16,765 nt of DNA from UBA7332 sp051657165 (lineage in GTDB: Bacteria; Bacteroidota; Bacteroidia; Bacteroidales; UBA7332), in the NCBI GenBank assembly GCA_051657165.1, contig JBOFKD010000264.1, positions 1 to 16,765 on the forward strand, written 5' to 3'. This document shows, piece after piece, positions 7,213 through 14,615 of this stretch. Under the pieces are notes generated by a model. That model was not told the DNA's origin and did not search any database. It saw only the letters and a list, made by a program, of their open reading frames with translations. Numbering within the stretch: position 1 is the stretch's first letter; every line of letters starts with the position of its first letter. The translations under genes and the position numbers were made by a program.

Positions 7213-7360
7213 TTTCATACATATCAGCCTGAAAGTTCATTTAAAAGAACGTGCGCGTTCATAGGTATGAAAATATATTTTCATTTAAATGATCTTGTAC
7301 GTTCATAGGAATGAACGCGCACGTTTATACGGATGAACTTTTATGTTCATCTAACCGAAC
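7213..7360. repeat. Array of seven 16-bp palindromes with 6-bp spacers (exact 22-bp period)
   Basis: Units start at 7213, 7235, 7257, 7279, 7301, 7323 and 7345, each exactly 22 bp from the last. They read TTTCATACATATCAGC, GTTCATTTAAAAGAAC, GTTCATAGGTATGAAA, TTTCATTTAAATGATC, GTTCATAGGAATGAAC, GTTTATACGGATGAAC and GTTCATCTAACCGAAC. The consensus is GTTCATnnnnATGAAC. The six spacers are CTGAAA, GTGCGC, ATATAT, TTGTAC, GCGCAC and TTTTAT, with the second and fifth inverse to each other. Half-sites therefore alternate in orientation about once per helical turn, all on one face of the DNA. This suggests cooperative binding by a dimeric protein. It sits about 400 bp upstream of the replication-like gene. 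It is not a CRISPR, because the spacers are six bases long. Confidence 0.85.
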
Positions 7361-7425
7361 GAATGATCAAAGAGAGTAAAGCCGGAAAACTGAATATTAA
7401 GTAGTCCAAAAACGAAGGGTTGGTC

Positions 7426-7445
7426 TGGCGAAATATATATCGCCA
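7426..7445. promoter_or_regulatory. 20-bp palindrome with AT core
   Basis: TGGCGAAATATATATCGCCA has perfect TGGCGA/TCGCCA arms around an ATAT-rich core; only one symmetric pair in the core fails. It could be a regulator-binding site. No gene starts close to it. Confidence 0.4.
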
Positions 7446-7588
7446 TATTATTCTTCATGTCTTTATCATTTTACGTTATTAGATTCAACCTCACTTTTTC
7501 ATTTATTTATGCAGCGCTACAGAAATAATTTCCCATCATCATAATACCCTAAAGATACAAATTATTATTCATATACGCAATAGTTCTA
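7446..7588. other. AT-rich gene-free stretch
   Basis: I see no gene, RNA or convincing repeat here. It lies beyond the 3' end of the leftward 109-aa gene and has no clear terminator for it. Confidence 0.5.
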
Positions 7589-7669
7589 TCAAAAGTTTGG
7601 TATCTGATAAACGATTTCGCCATTGTCCTCCATATAGTCACTATCTTTGAAGCATTGTCTTTCTATATT

Positions 7670-7999
7670 CTAATCCTTAATCAAATCAGATAAGGCTCTT
7701 ATGTCTGACTTGAGTATATTCGTTTTAGATTCAGCAAGTAATCCGATATCTCCGGCAATAAGAAGCTGACAATAAAGTTCATTGAGATGAGTATTCAGCG
7801 AGCGGGACGTTTCTCTCCTGACAAACGGATCTACAGCTCCGAGGTATTCATCCAGAAGCAAGTCTTTACTTTTGCACAGATTGCGGATTCGCTCAGGGAT
7901 AGCATAATACTGATATTCGGGCATTTCGTCAGCCAGATGAGCAAGCGACAGATTCAATGTCTGATTTTTAGACTGAATCAGTGACATATTATTTTTCAT
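7670..7999 (-). CDS. Small helical protein of unknown function, 109 aa
   Basis: This 109-aa protein is predicted almost all-helical and begins MKNNMSLIQSKNQTLNLSLA. There is no signal peptide, membrane segment or motif I recognise. A good Bacteroidota promoter precedes it (-33 TTTG at 8064-8067 and -7 TATATTTG at 8037-8044 on the minus strand, spacer 19), which gives a leader of about 30 bases and supports ATG at 7999 as a true start; ATG at 7987 is an alternative. The stop is TAG at 7670-7672, after which the frame stays open for 26 more codons to TGA at 7589-7591. Being next to the repeat-rich island, it may belong to the accessory region rather than to gapA. Function unknown. Confidence 0.65.
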   Translation of the reverse strand: MKNNMSLIQSKNQTLNLSLAHLADEMPEYQYYAIPERIRNLCKSKDLLLDEYLGAVDPFVRRETSRSLNTHLNELYCQLLIAGDIGLLAESKTNILKSDIRALSDLIKD

Positions 8000-8036
8000 A
8001 GCAAAAAAGAGTTTTTAGAATGGTATGATTTCAGGT

Positions 8037-8067
8037 CAAATATAAATAAATATATATACAAAGCAAA
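8037..8067 (-). promoter_or_regulatory. Promoter of the 109-aa gene
   Basis: On the minus strand, TTTG (8064-8067), a 19-bp spacer and TATATTTG (8037-8044) match the Bacteroidota -33/-7 consensus. The -33 box lies in the A-tract of the gapA terminator. Confidence 0.6.
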
Positions 8068-8094
8068 AAAAAAGCTGCCTTACAAGAAGGCAGC
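8065..8094 (-). terminator. Rho-independent terminator of gapA
   Basis: The stem GCTGCCTT at 8074-8081 pairs with AAGGCAGC at 8087-8094 over a 5-nt loop. It is followed on the minus strand by a run of nine T (8065-8073). It begins 29 bp after the gapA stop. Confidence 0.92.
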
Positions 8095-8122
8095 TTCATT
8101 TAATTTATCTGTAAGATACAAA

Positions 8123-9118
8123 TTATTTAACTGTATCCATGTGGCAGATTAGGTCAAGAACTTTGTTTGAGTAACCCCACTCGTTGTCATACCAAGATAC
8201 AACTTTCACGAAGTTATCATTCAAAGAGATACCTGCTTTCGCGTCGAAGATAGAAGTACGAGCGTCAGTGATGAAGTCAGTTGAAACAACTTCGTCTTCA
8301 GTATATCCCAGGATACCTTTCAATTCGCCTTCTGAAGCTTCTTTAATAGCAGCACAGATTTCAGCGTAAGAAGCACCTTTTTCAAGACGACAAGTCAAGT
8401 CAACTACAGAAACGTCCAAAGTTGGAACGCGGAATGCCATACCTGTAAGTTTTCCGTTCAATGCAGGAATAACTTTACCTACAGCTTTAGCAGCACCTGT
8501 AGAAGAAGGGATAATGTTGCCAGCAGCAGCACGACCACCTCTCCAGTCTTTAGCTGAAGGAGCATCTACTGTTTTTTGAGTATTTGTAGTAGCGTGTACA
8601 GTTGTCATCAAACCTTCTACGATACCGAATTTATCGTTGATAACTTTAGCTAGAGGAGCTAAACAGTTAGTAGTACAAGAAGCGTTAGAAACGAAAGTTT
8701 CACCTTTGTACTCTTTGTGGTTAACACCACAAACGAACATTGGAGTATCATCTTTAGAAGGAGCAGACATAACAACGCGTTTTGCACCAGCGTTGATGTG
8801 TTTTTGAGCAGTTTCTTTAGTAAGGAAAAGACCTGTTGATTCAACAACGTACTCAGCACCTACTGCATCCCATTTCAAATCATCACCTCTCTCAGCTGTT
8901 ACACGGATAGCTTTTCCGTTTACAACTAGAGAACCGTCTTTAACCTCTACAGTACCGTTGAATCTTCCGTGTACTGAATCGTAACGTAGCATGTAAGCCA
9001 TATACTCAACATCGATCAAGTCGTTGATTGCTACAACTTCGATGTCATTTCTCTCTTGAGCAGCACGGAAAACCAAACGTCCGATACGGCCAAAACCGTT
9101 AATACCTACTTTAATCAT
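8123..9118 (-). CDS. gapA: Glyceraldehyde-3-phosphate dehydrogenase, type I
   Basis: This 331-aa protein has the normal family length. It catalyses NAD-dependent oxidation and phosphorylation of glyceraldehyde 3-phosphate in glycolysis, in the cytosol. The Rossmann fold opens with INGFGRIGR at 6-14. Asp33 in INDL favours NAD over NADP. The catalytic motif SNASCTTNC spans 144-152 with nucleophile Cys148, and the proton-accepting His175 is in TTVHATTNT. All key residues are present. It is a single-gene transcript with its own promoter at 9156-9186 and terminator at 8065-8094. The start ATG at 9118 is fixed by the family N-terminus MIKVGINGFG. Confidence 0.98.
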   Translation of the reverse strand: MIKVGINGFGRIGRLVFRAAQERNDIEVVAINDLIDVEYMAYMLRYDSVHGRFNGTVEVKDGSLVVNGKAIRVTAERGDDLKWDAVGAEYVVESTGLFLTKETAQKHINAGAKRVVMSAPSKDDTPMFVCGVNHKEYKGETFVSNASCTTNCLAPLAKVINDKFGIVEGLMTTVHATTNTQKTVDAPSAKDWRGGRAAAGNIIPSSTGAAKAVGKVIPALNGKLTGMAFRVPTLDVSVVDLTCRLEKGASYAEICAAIKEASEGELKGILGYTEDEVVSTDFITDARTSIFDAKAGISLNDNFVKVVSWYDNEWGYSNKVLDLICHMDTVK

Positions 9119-9155
9119 TGTTATATATTTTAAAATGGTTGTTGAAAAACAGTCG

Positions 9156-9186
9156 CAAAGTTATATGAATCTTATAAAGAACCAAA
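9156..9186 (-). promoter_or_regulatory. gapA promoter, Bacteroidota type
   Basis: On the minus strand, -33 TTTG (9183-9186), a 19-bp spacer and -7 TAACTTTG (9156-9163) match the Bacteroidota sigma-ABfr consensus fully. The leader would be about 30 bases. Confidence 0.8.
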
Positions 9187-9251
9187 CAAAAAAGAGAAAA
9201 ATCGCAATGCTTCATTTTTGTCAAATAGTTATTTAACGTCAAAATCTTTTA

Positions 9252-9259
9252 TATATTTG
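9252..9259 (+). promoter_or_regulatory. -7 promoter element of the yhcH-like gene
   Basis: TATATTTG matches TAnnTTTG. No clear -33 box is present at the usual distance. A start site near 9266 would leave a leader of about 40 bases before ATG at 9305, and excludes the upstream TTG at 9218 as a start. Confidence 0.5.
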
Positions 9260-9304
9260 CCACCGATAAGCAGAAAACAGTTTATAAATTTATTCTTTAA
9301 TCCT

Positions 9305-9751
9305 ATGATTTTAGATTCATTACAAAACTCGGCGGCTGTAGAGAACCTTCATCCGTCGTTTAAAAAAGCGTTTGATTACCTGAAAGCTACAGACTTCTCG
9401 TCTATGCCCGCAGGAAAGGTTGAGTTGGATGGAGATAAATTATTTATCTCAGTGGCTGAAATCGTTGGAAAGACACCGGAACAAGCTAAGATGGAAACAC
9501 ACAATAAATACATTGATATTCAGGTTCCTCTTACGAAAACAGAAACAATGGGCTGGGCTGCTCTGGAAGATTGCAAAAACGAATCGGCTCCATACAATGA
9601 GACGAAAGATGTGACTTTCTTTACAGACAAACCTTCGACTTACGCGGCTGTTAAACCGGGCCAGTTTGCAATCTTCTTTCCGGAAGACGGTCACGCACCG
9701 GGAATCGGTGAAGGTGAAATGAGAAAAGTAATCGTTAAAGTAAAGCTTTAA
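9305..9751 (+). CDS. YhcH/YjgK/YiaL family protein (NanQ-like sugar anomerase)
   Basis: This 148-aa protein starts at MILDSLQNSA; the longer frame from TTG at 9218 would begin upstream of the promoter. It is a single cupin-like domain. Family marks are ETHNKYIDIQ at 64-73 and FPEDGHAPG at 125-133, which supply the His/Glu metal ligands (Glu64, His66, His130). Relatives include E. coli YhcH/NanQ, an N-acetylneuraminate anomerase, and the EbgC/YiaL proteins. The true substrate cannot be told from the sequence. It lies between gapA (divergent) and the branching enzyme gene, 92 bp upstream of the latter, so a role in carbohydrate use fits. Confidence 0.9.
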   Translation: MILDSLQNSAAVENLHPSFKKAFDYLKATDFSSMPAGKVELDGDKLFISVAEIVGKTPEQAKMETHNKYIDIQVPLTKTETMGWAALEDCKNESAPYNETKDVTFFTDKPSTYAAVKPGQFAIFFPEDGHAPGIGEGEMRKVIVKVKL

Positions 9752-9762
9752 TATTATAAATA

Positions 9763-9798
9763 CGGAAGAATGACGATTCTGAATCTGTTGTTCTTCCG
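9763..9798 (+). other. Hairpin between yhcH-like gene and branching enzyme gene
   Basis: CGGAAGAA at 9763-9770 pairs perfectly with TTCTTCCG at 9791-9798, and the loop has a nested GATTC-T-GAATC. No T-run follows, so it is a poor terminator. It may be a processing or stability structure in a shared mRNA. Confidence 0.45.
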
Positions 9799-9843
9799 GA
9801 TTCTCTCCTAAAAAACATAGTCATTTAAATCCCCCGATATGCC

Positions 9844-11853
9844 ATGCAATTAAAACTTATCCAGCAAGATCCCTGGCTTGAACCTTTCAGAGCAAACATT
9901 GAAAAAAGAGAAATTTATATCCGCAATAAAGAGAGTTTGCTGACACAGAGTAACACGATTTCGCTCTCTGATTTCGCTACAGGTTATATGTATTATGGCT
10001 TGCACCGGGAACCTGAAAGATGGGTATTCCGCGAATGGGCACCGAATGCTTCTCAGATATTTCTGACGGGTACGTTTAATAACTGGCAGTGTACGCCTGA
10101 ATTTGAACTGCATCCTGCCGGAAACGGAAACTGGGAGGTCAGTTTACCTCCGGACCGCATACATCATGAAGATTATTATAAAATCAAGGTGATCTGGAAT
10201 GGTGGTGAGGGCGAACGGATACCGGCTTACGCCACACGTGTGGTTCAGGATAAGCAAACGTACCTTTTCTCGGCTCAGGTATGGGATCCGACAGATCCGT
10301 TTATCTTCCCGAAGAAGAGATTTAAACCGAAAAGCAATACTCTTCTTATCTATGAGTGCCATATCGGTATGGCCCAGGAAGATGCCAAAGTTGGATCTTA
10401 CGTGGAGTTCAGAGATCATATTCTGCCACGAATTGCGTCGGAGGGTTATAATGCGATTCAGATCATGGCTATCCAGGAACATCCCTACTACGGATCTTTT
10501 GGTTATCATGTATCAAACTTCTTTGCCTGTTCTTCACGCTTCGGTACGCCGGACGAACTAAAGTCTCTTATAGCCAGAGCTCACGAGCTGGGAATAGCTG
10601 TTATTATGGATATTGTACACTCTCACTCGGTGAAAAATGAAAATGAAGGATTGGGACGCCTCGACGGATCAGACCATCAGTATTTTCATACGGGAGAAAA
10701 GAGAGAACATCCGGCATGGGACTCTTTGTGTTTTGACTACGGACGAAATGAAGTGATTCATTTTCTGATGTCAAATTGCAAATATTGGCTGGAGGAATAT
10801 CAGTTTGACGGATTCCGCTTCGACGGTGTGACATCTATGCTATATTTCAATCACGGACTGGGCGCTAATTTTTCGAACTATTCGGACTATTACAACAACA
10901 ATATTGATATAGACGCAGTTACGTACCTGACGCTTGCCAATAAAATGATACACGAGGTGAATGCTCATGCTATAACGATTGCGGAAGACATGAGCGGGAT
11001 GCCTGGCATTGCTCTTCCTGTTACGGATGGAGGCATGGGCTTTGACTACCGCCTGGCGATGGGTATTCCGGATTTCTGGATCAAAACCATTAAAGAGCAA
11101 AAAGACGAAAACTGGAAGCCCTCTACCCTTTTCTGGGAACTTACGAACAGACGACAGGATGAAAAGACAATCTCGTATGCAGAAAGTCATGATCAGGCTC
11201 TTGTAGGCGACAAAACGATTATATTCAGACTGATTGATGCTGATATGTACTGGGGTATGTCGAAATTCGATGCTCCGAAAGAGATTGTAGACCGCGGTAT
11301 CGCACTTCATAAAATGATCAGACTGATCACTGCTTCGACATCAAACGGAGGTTATCTGAACTTTATGGGAAATGAATTCGGACATCCCGAATGGATAGAT
11401 TTTCCGCGCGAAGGAAACAACTGGTCGCATGAGCATGCACGCAGACAATGGAGTCTGATGGACGATCCGAATCTGAAGTTTCATTATCTGAGCGATTTTG
11501 ACAAAGCGATGCTGGAGATTATTGCTCCTAAAGGATTTGTAAAATCAGAGATTAAACGACTGTGGGATAATGACACGGATCAGATTCTGGCTTTCCAGCG
11601 CAAAGATTATGTGTTTGTGTTTAATTTCAATCCGGTGAAATCATTCTCGGATTACGGCATTCTTGTACCGCGGGGTTCGTATGAAATAGTACTGAATTCT
11701 GACGACACACAATACGGAGGATTCAACCGGATAGATGATAATCTGACCTATTTCACTCACCTGGACCCGCTTTATCGCAGAAATCGCAAAGAGTGGCTGA
11801 AACTTTATTTACCTACCAGAACGGTATTAGTTTTGAAGAAATGCAAGGATTAA
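9844..11853 (+). CDS. glgB: 1,4-alpha-glucan branching enzyme (GH13, CBM48)
   Basis: This 669-aa cytosolic enzyme forms alpha-1,6 branches in glycogen. An N-terminal CBM48-type domain covers about 55-150 (VFREWAPNASQIFLTGTFNNW). The (beta/alpha)8 catalytic domain has all four GH13 regions: DIVHSHSVKN with Asp256 and His261, GFRFDGVTSM with nucleophile Asp327, AEDMSG with acid/base Glu381, and ESHDQ with His449-Asp450. A C-terminal beta domain follows from about 570. The SHDQALVGDKT version of region IV and the overall length are those of the eukaryotic-like GH13_8 subfamily that Bacteroidota carry, rather than the longer E. coli-type GlgB. No clear promoter of its own was found; it may be read from the yhcH promoter. 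Confidence 0.95.
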   Translation: MQLKLIQQDPWLEPFRANIEKREIYIRNKESLLTQSNTISLSDFATGYMYYGLHREPERWVFREWAPNASQIFLTGTFNNWQCTPEFELHPAGNGNWEVSLPPDRIHHEDYYKIKVIWNGGEGERIPAYATRVVQDKQTYLFSAQVWDPTDPFIFPKKRFKPKSNTLLIYECHIGMAQEDAKVGSYVEFRDHILPRIASEGYNAIQIMAIQEHPYYGSFGYHVSNFFACSSRFGTPDELKSLIARAHELGIAVIMDIVHSHSVKNENEGLGRLDGSDHQYFHTGEKREHPAWDSLCFDYGRNEVIHFLMSNCKYWLEEYQFDGFRFDGVTSMLYFNHGLGANFSNYSDYYNNNIDIDAVTYLTLANKMIHEVNAHAITIAEDMSGMPGIALPVTDGGMGFDYRLAMGIPDFWIKTIKEQKDENWKPSTLFWELTNRRQDEKTISYAESHDQALVGDKTIIFRLIDADMYWGMSKFDAPKEIVDRGIALHKMIRLITASTSNGGYLNFMGNEFGHPEWIDFPREGNNWSHEHARRQWSLMDDPNLKFHYLSDFDKAMLEIIAPKGFVKSEIKRLWDNDTDQILAFQRKDYVFVFNFNPVKSFSDYGILVPRGSYEIVLNSDDTQYGGFNRIDDNLTYFTHLDPLYRRNRKEWLKLYLPTRTVLVLKKCKD

Positions 11854-11931
11854 GCACTTTGTTTGCACACACGCTCCTTACAGATTAATGCCTGACCGGG
11901 CATTTATACAACAATATGCTTTTTGAAGTAT

Positions 11932-11978
11932 AAAAAAAGAGATTGGTTTTTCTTGTTAAGAATCATTCTCTTTTTTTT
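11932..11978 (+). terminator. Rho-independent terminator after the branching enzyme gene
   Basis: AAAAAAAGAGA at 11932-11942 pairs with TCTCTTTTTTT beginning at 11967, with an inner TG/CA pair and one mismatch, and ends in a T8 run. A smaller hairpin AATGCC/GGCATT at 11887-11904 precedes it without a T-run. Confidence 0.8.
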
Positions 11979-11996
11979 ATTATACGCGAAAATATT

Positions 11997-12004
11997 TACA
12001 TTTG
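11997..12004 (+). promoter_or_regulatory. -7 promoter element of ansA
   Basis: TACATTTG matches TAnnTTTG. The region about 19 bp upstream is the T-run of the preceding terminator, so the -33 box is at best TTTT. It implies a leader of under 20 bases and rules out the upstream TTG start at 12002. Confidence 0.55.
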
Positions 12005-12028
12005 CGACAAATAAAAAATTCAGAAACT

Positions 12029-13087
12029 ATGCATAACGAGCTCTACCAAACTTCCATCCTTCTGATCTATACAGGAGGAACAATCGGTATGATTGAAAAT
12101 CCTGAAACCGGCATTCTTGAGCCGTTCAATTTTCAACACATCCAAACTCACGTACCGGAGTTGAAACGTTTTGGTTTTAATATTTCGACGATTCAGTTTA
12201 ATCCGACTATTGACTCGTCTGATATGGAGCCGGAAATTTGGGCTAAGCTGGCAAAAACCATTGCTGATAATTACAATGAGTATGACGGATTTGTAATTCT
12301 TCATGGTACTGATACAATGGCTTATACAGCATCGGCACTTAGCTTTATGCTTGAAAACCTGTCTAAACCGGTTATCCTGACAGGATCGCAGCTGCCTATC
12401 GGGCGGTTACGTACAGACGGGAAGGAAAATCTCATCACTTCGATTGAGATTGCAGCAGCCAAAGAGAACGGTAAACCAATTATCTCAGAGGTTTGTATTT
12501 TCTTCCAGAATCACCTGATGCGCGGTAATCGTACAGCGAAAATCAACGCAGAACATTTTAATGCATTCCGCTCAAATAATTACCCTCCGCTGGCTCGTTC
12601 GGGAGTACATATTAAATACGACAAGAATGTTATTTATCAGCATGTTTCGCACAAACCGCTGAAAGTTCACTATCTGCTGGACTCGAATGTAGTTATCCTG
12701 AAATTATTTCCGGGAATAAATAAAGAAACAGTTGATGCAATCCTGAACATTCCGGGGCTGAAAGGAGTTGTATTAGAAACGTATGGTACAGGAAATGCAC
12801 CAACAAAAGACTGGTTCCTCGAATCATTAAAAAATGCAATTGAGAGGGATATAGTTATCGTAAACGTAACACAATGTATGAGCGGAGGCGTGGAAATGCA
12901 ACGCTACGGAACAGGAAATACGCTTTATGAAATTGGTGTAATCAGTGGTTACGACAGTACTGTATCAGCCGCTGTTACAAAATTAATGTTCTTATTCGGA
13001 CATAACTTCTCTACATCTGAAGTGCGCGAATATATGCAGTGCTCTCTGATCGGGGAAGTGACTATTGACTATAATTATTATGACTAA
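12029..13087 (+). CDS. ansA: Type I L-asparaginase, cytosolic
   Basis: This 352-aa enzyme hydrolyses L-asparagine to aspartate and ammonia. The start is set at ATG 12029 (MHNELYQTSI), since the longer frame begins inside the promoter. Catalytic motif 1 is TGGTIG at 15-20 with Thr18 as the likely nucleophile. Motif 2 is HGTDTMAYTAS at 92-102 with Thr94 and Asp95. DSSDMEP at 62-68 supplies the substrate-binding serine/aspartate. There is no signal peptide, as expected for the low-affinity cytosolic type rather than the periplasmic type II enzyme. The end overlaps the next gene by 8 bp (ATGACTAA), suggesting translational coupling with the lipoprotein. Confidence 0.96.
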   Translation: MHNELYQTSILLIYTGGTIGMIENPETGILEPFNFQHIQTHVPELKRFGFNISTIQFNPTIDSSDMEPEIWAKLAKTIADNYNEYDGFVILHGTDTMAYTASALSFMLENLSKPVILTGSQLPIGRLRTDGKENLITSIEIAAAKENGKPIISEVCIFFQNHLMRGNRTAKINAEHFNAFRSNNYPPLARSGVHIKYDKNVIYQHVSHKPLKVHYLLDSNVVILKLFPGINKETVDAILNIPGLKGVVLETYGTGNAPTKDWFLESLKNAIERDIVIVNVTQCMSGGVEMQRYGTGNTLYEIGVISGYDSTVSAAVTKLMFLFGHNFSTSEVREYMQCSLIGEVTIDYNYYD

Positions 13088-13937
13088 AAATTCGCCATTA
13101 TTTATTTTATGTCTCTTGATTCTGACTGTATTTGCGGGCAGTTGTACTCCGTCAAAACAACAGGAGCTGACAGAGAATAAGATTAGTTTCGACACACTGT
13201 CTGTCAGTGACAGCTTACAGATCCGCGTAGATTCAATCAGCGCCAAATGTAAGGTCAACCTGTCCATGATATATCCATCATCCTGCGGAGAAGAATATGA
13301 TCTGAAGAAACTACAAAAGCTGTTTATCAGCACAATGGCCAATGAATACGGAGGATTTAAGAATCCGGAAATGGCCATTGAGTTCTACAGAGATTCATGT
13401 TACAACGACTTCAAGCTTCAGATGGATGATCTGGCTAAGAATCTGCCTGATTTCCACGAAGATCCACCTGCTTTTATCACAGGTTTCTTTCATCAGAAGG
13501 ATATAACAGCTCCATTTAATAAAAGTAATATACTGACAATCAAAACCAGTATTTATGATTATACCGGAGGGGCTCATGGTTATGGTGCTGACCTGTATCA
13601 TAATTATGATCTGCTGAATATGGAGAAAATCACTCTTTCATCTCTTTTCGAGGAGAGTTCTTATCCTCAGCTGGCTGAAGTAATTATTAATCAGCTTGTG
13701 AAGGATTATAACGTAAAAACACCTCAGGAACTCGAAGAGACCGGTTTCTTTAACGTGAAACAAATTGCTCCGACGGAGAACTTTTGTTTCGAAGATTCTG
13801 CTATATTATTTTCATATACACGCTACGATATAGCACCTTACTCGATGGGACAGATCAATGTATCAGTCTCTTATGCTGATTTAATGCCTTTCTTAAAACC
13901 AAATGGGATTATTCAGCGTCTGAACAACACTAAGTAA
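13080..13937 (+). CDS. DUF3298 (RsiV-like) domain lipoprotein
   Basis: This 285-aa protein starts at ATG 13080, which overlaps the ansA stop; a TTG at 13065 gives a longer but less likely form. The lipoprotein signal peptide ends in FAGSC with lipidated Cys22. Residues about 50-140 match the usual N-terminal PdaC/DUF4163-like part, and about 150-275 the DUF3298 domain, with YTGGAHGY at 161-168, SLFEE near 188, and the terminal YDIAPYSMGQ at 249-258. The same domains occur in the anti-sigma factor RsiV and in many Bacteroidota lipoproteins of unknown role. There is no anti-sigma N-terminus here, so regulation is not implied. It is probably in the periplasm or outer envelope. Confidence 0.88.
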   Translation: MTKNSPLFILCLLILTVFAGSCTPSKQQELTENKISFDTLSVSDSLQIRVDSISAKCKVNLSMIYPSSCGEEYDLKKLQKLFISTMANEYGGFKNPEMAIEFYRDSCYNDFKLQMDDLAKNLPDFHEDPPAFITGFFHQKDITAPFNKSNILTIKTSIYDYTGGAHGYGADLYHNYDLLNMEKITLSSLFEESSYPQLAEVIINQLVKDYNVKTPQELEETGFFNVKQIAPTENFCFEDSAILFSYTRYDIAPYSMGQINVSVSYADLMPFLKPNGIIQRLNNTK

Positions 13938-13970
13938 CTATCAAAACTTATACGTCATTTACTTTTTAAA

Positions 13971-14597
13971 ATGAAACAAGAAATTATTTATAAATACTTC
14001 CCGGAATTAACAGAGAAACAGAGAAAACAATTCGCAGAACTATATGATCTGTATGTTGACTGGAACTCTAAAATCAACGTTATTTCGAGAAAAGACATTG
14101 ATAATCTGTACGAACATCATATATTACACTCTCTGGCTATTGCTAAGTTCATTAACTTCAGACCAGGCAGTTCGATTATGGATTTAGGTACAGGAGGAGG
14201 GTTTCCGGGCATACCGTTAGCAATCCTGTTCCCAGAAGTTAAATTTCTTTTGAATGATCGTATCAACAAAAAACTAAAAGTAGGACATGAGGTTGCTACG
14301 GCCATCGGACTGGAAAATGTATCATTCAGACATTGCGGAGCAGAGGAAATCAAAGAACAGTTTGATTTTGTGGTTTCGCGTGCAGTAATGCCTCTTCCGG
14401 ATCTGATCAAGATAATTAAAAAGAATATCAGCAAAGAGCAGCAGAATGCTATGCCAAACGGCCTTATCTGCCTTAAAGGAGGTGATTTGCAGGCTGAACT
14501 GGCTCCATTCAGACGTAATGCTATTGTGGATGATATAACTACGTTCTTTGATGAAGAATTCTTCAAGACAAAGAAAATTATTTATGTACCTTTATAG
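13971..14597 (+). CDS. rsmG: 16S rRNA (guanine-527-N7)-methyltransferase
   Basis: This 208-aa enzyme methylates N7 of G527 in 16S rRNA using S-adenosylmethionine; loss in other bacteria gives low-level streptomycin resistance. Family marks are WNSKINVISRKD at 31-42, EHHILHS at 48-54, the SAM motif DLGTGGGFPG at 71-80, and VVSRAV at 134-139. The usual DS(I)xKK after the fourth strand reads NDRINKK here, a mild variant common in this phylum. It begins 33 bp after the lipoprotein gene and ends 18 bp before the MBL-fold gene, so it is likely in one operon with them. Confidence 0.96.
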   Translation: MKQEIIYKYFPELTEKQRKQFAELYDLYVDWNSKINVISRKDIDNLYEHHILHSLAIAKFINFRPGSSIMDLGTGGGFPGIPLAILFPEVKFLLNDRINKKLKVGHEVATAIGLENVSFRHCGAEEIKEQFDFVVSRAVMPLPDLIKIIKKNISKEQQNAMPNGLICLKGGDLQAELAPFRRNAIVDDITTFFDEEFFKTKKIIYVPL

Positions 14598-14601
14598 GAA
14601 T

Positions 14602-14608
14602 AAGGAGG
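14602..14608 (+). promoter_or_regulatory. Strong Shine-Dalgarno site of the MBL-fold gene
   Basis: AAGGAGG lies 7 bp before ATG at 14616 and 10 bp before ATG at 14619, which favours the first start. Such a complete site is unusual here: none of the other genes in the window has one. Confidence 0.75.
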
Positions 14609-14615
14609 ACTATCC

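Noticed and set aside
7010..7264. 84-codon open frame
   Set aside because: It runs through the GTAGGG inverted repeat and into the palindrome array; an artefact of repeats.
7213..7360. CRISPR array
   Set aside because: Regular repeats, but spacers are only 6 bp and repeats are 16 bp, with no Cas genes.
9218..9304. N-terminal extension of the YhcH-like protein from TTG
   Set aside because: It contains the -7 promoter element, and family members begin at the MILDSLQN-like position.
11887..11904. AATGCC/GGCATT hairpin as a terminator
   Set aside because: No T-run follows, and a proper terminator lies 28 bp downstream.
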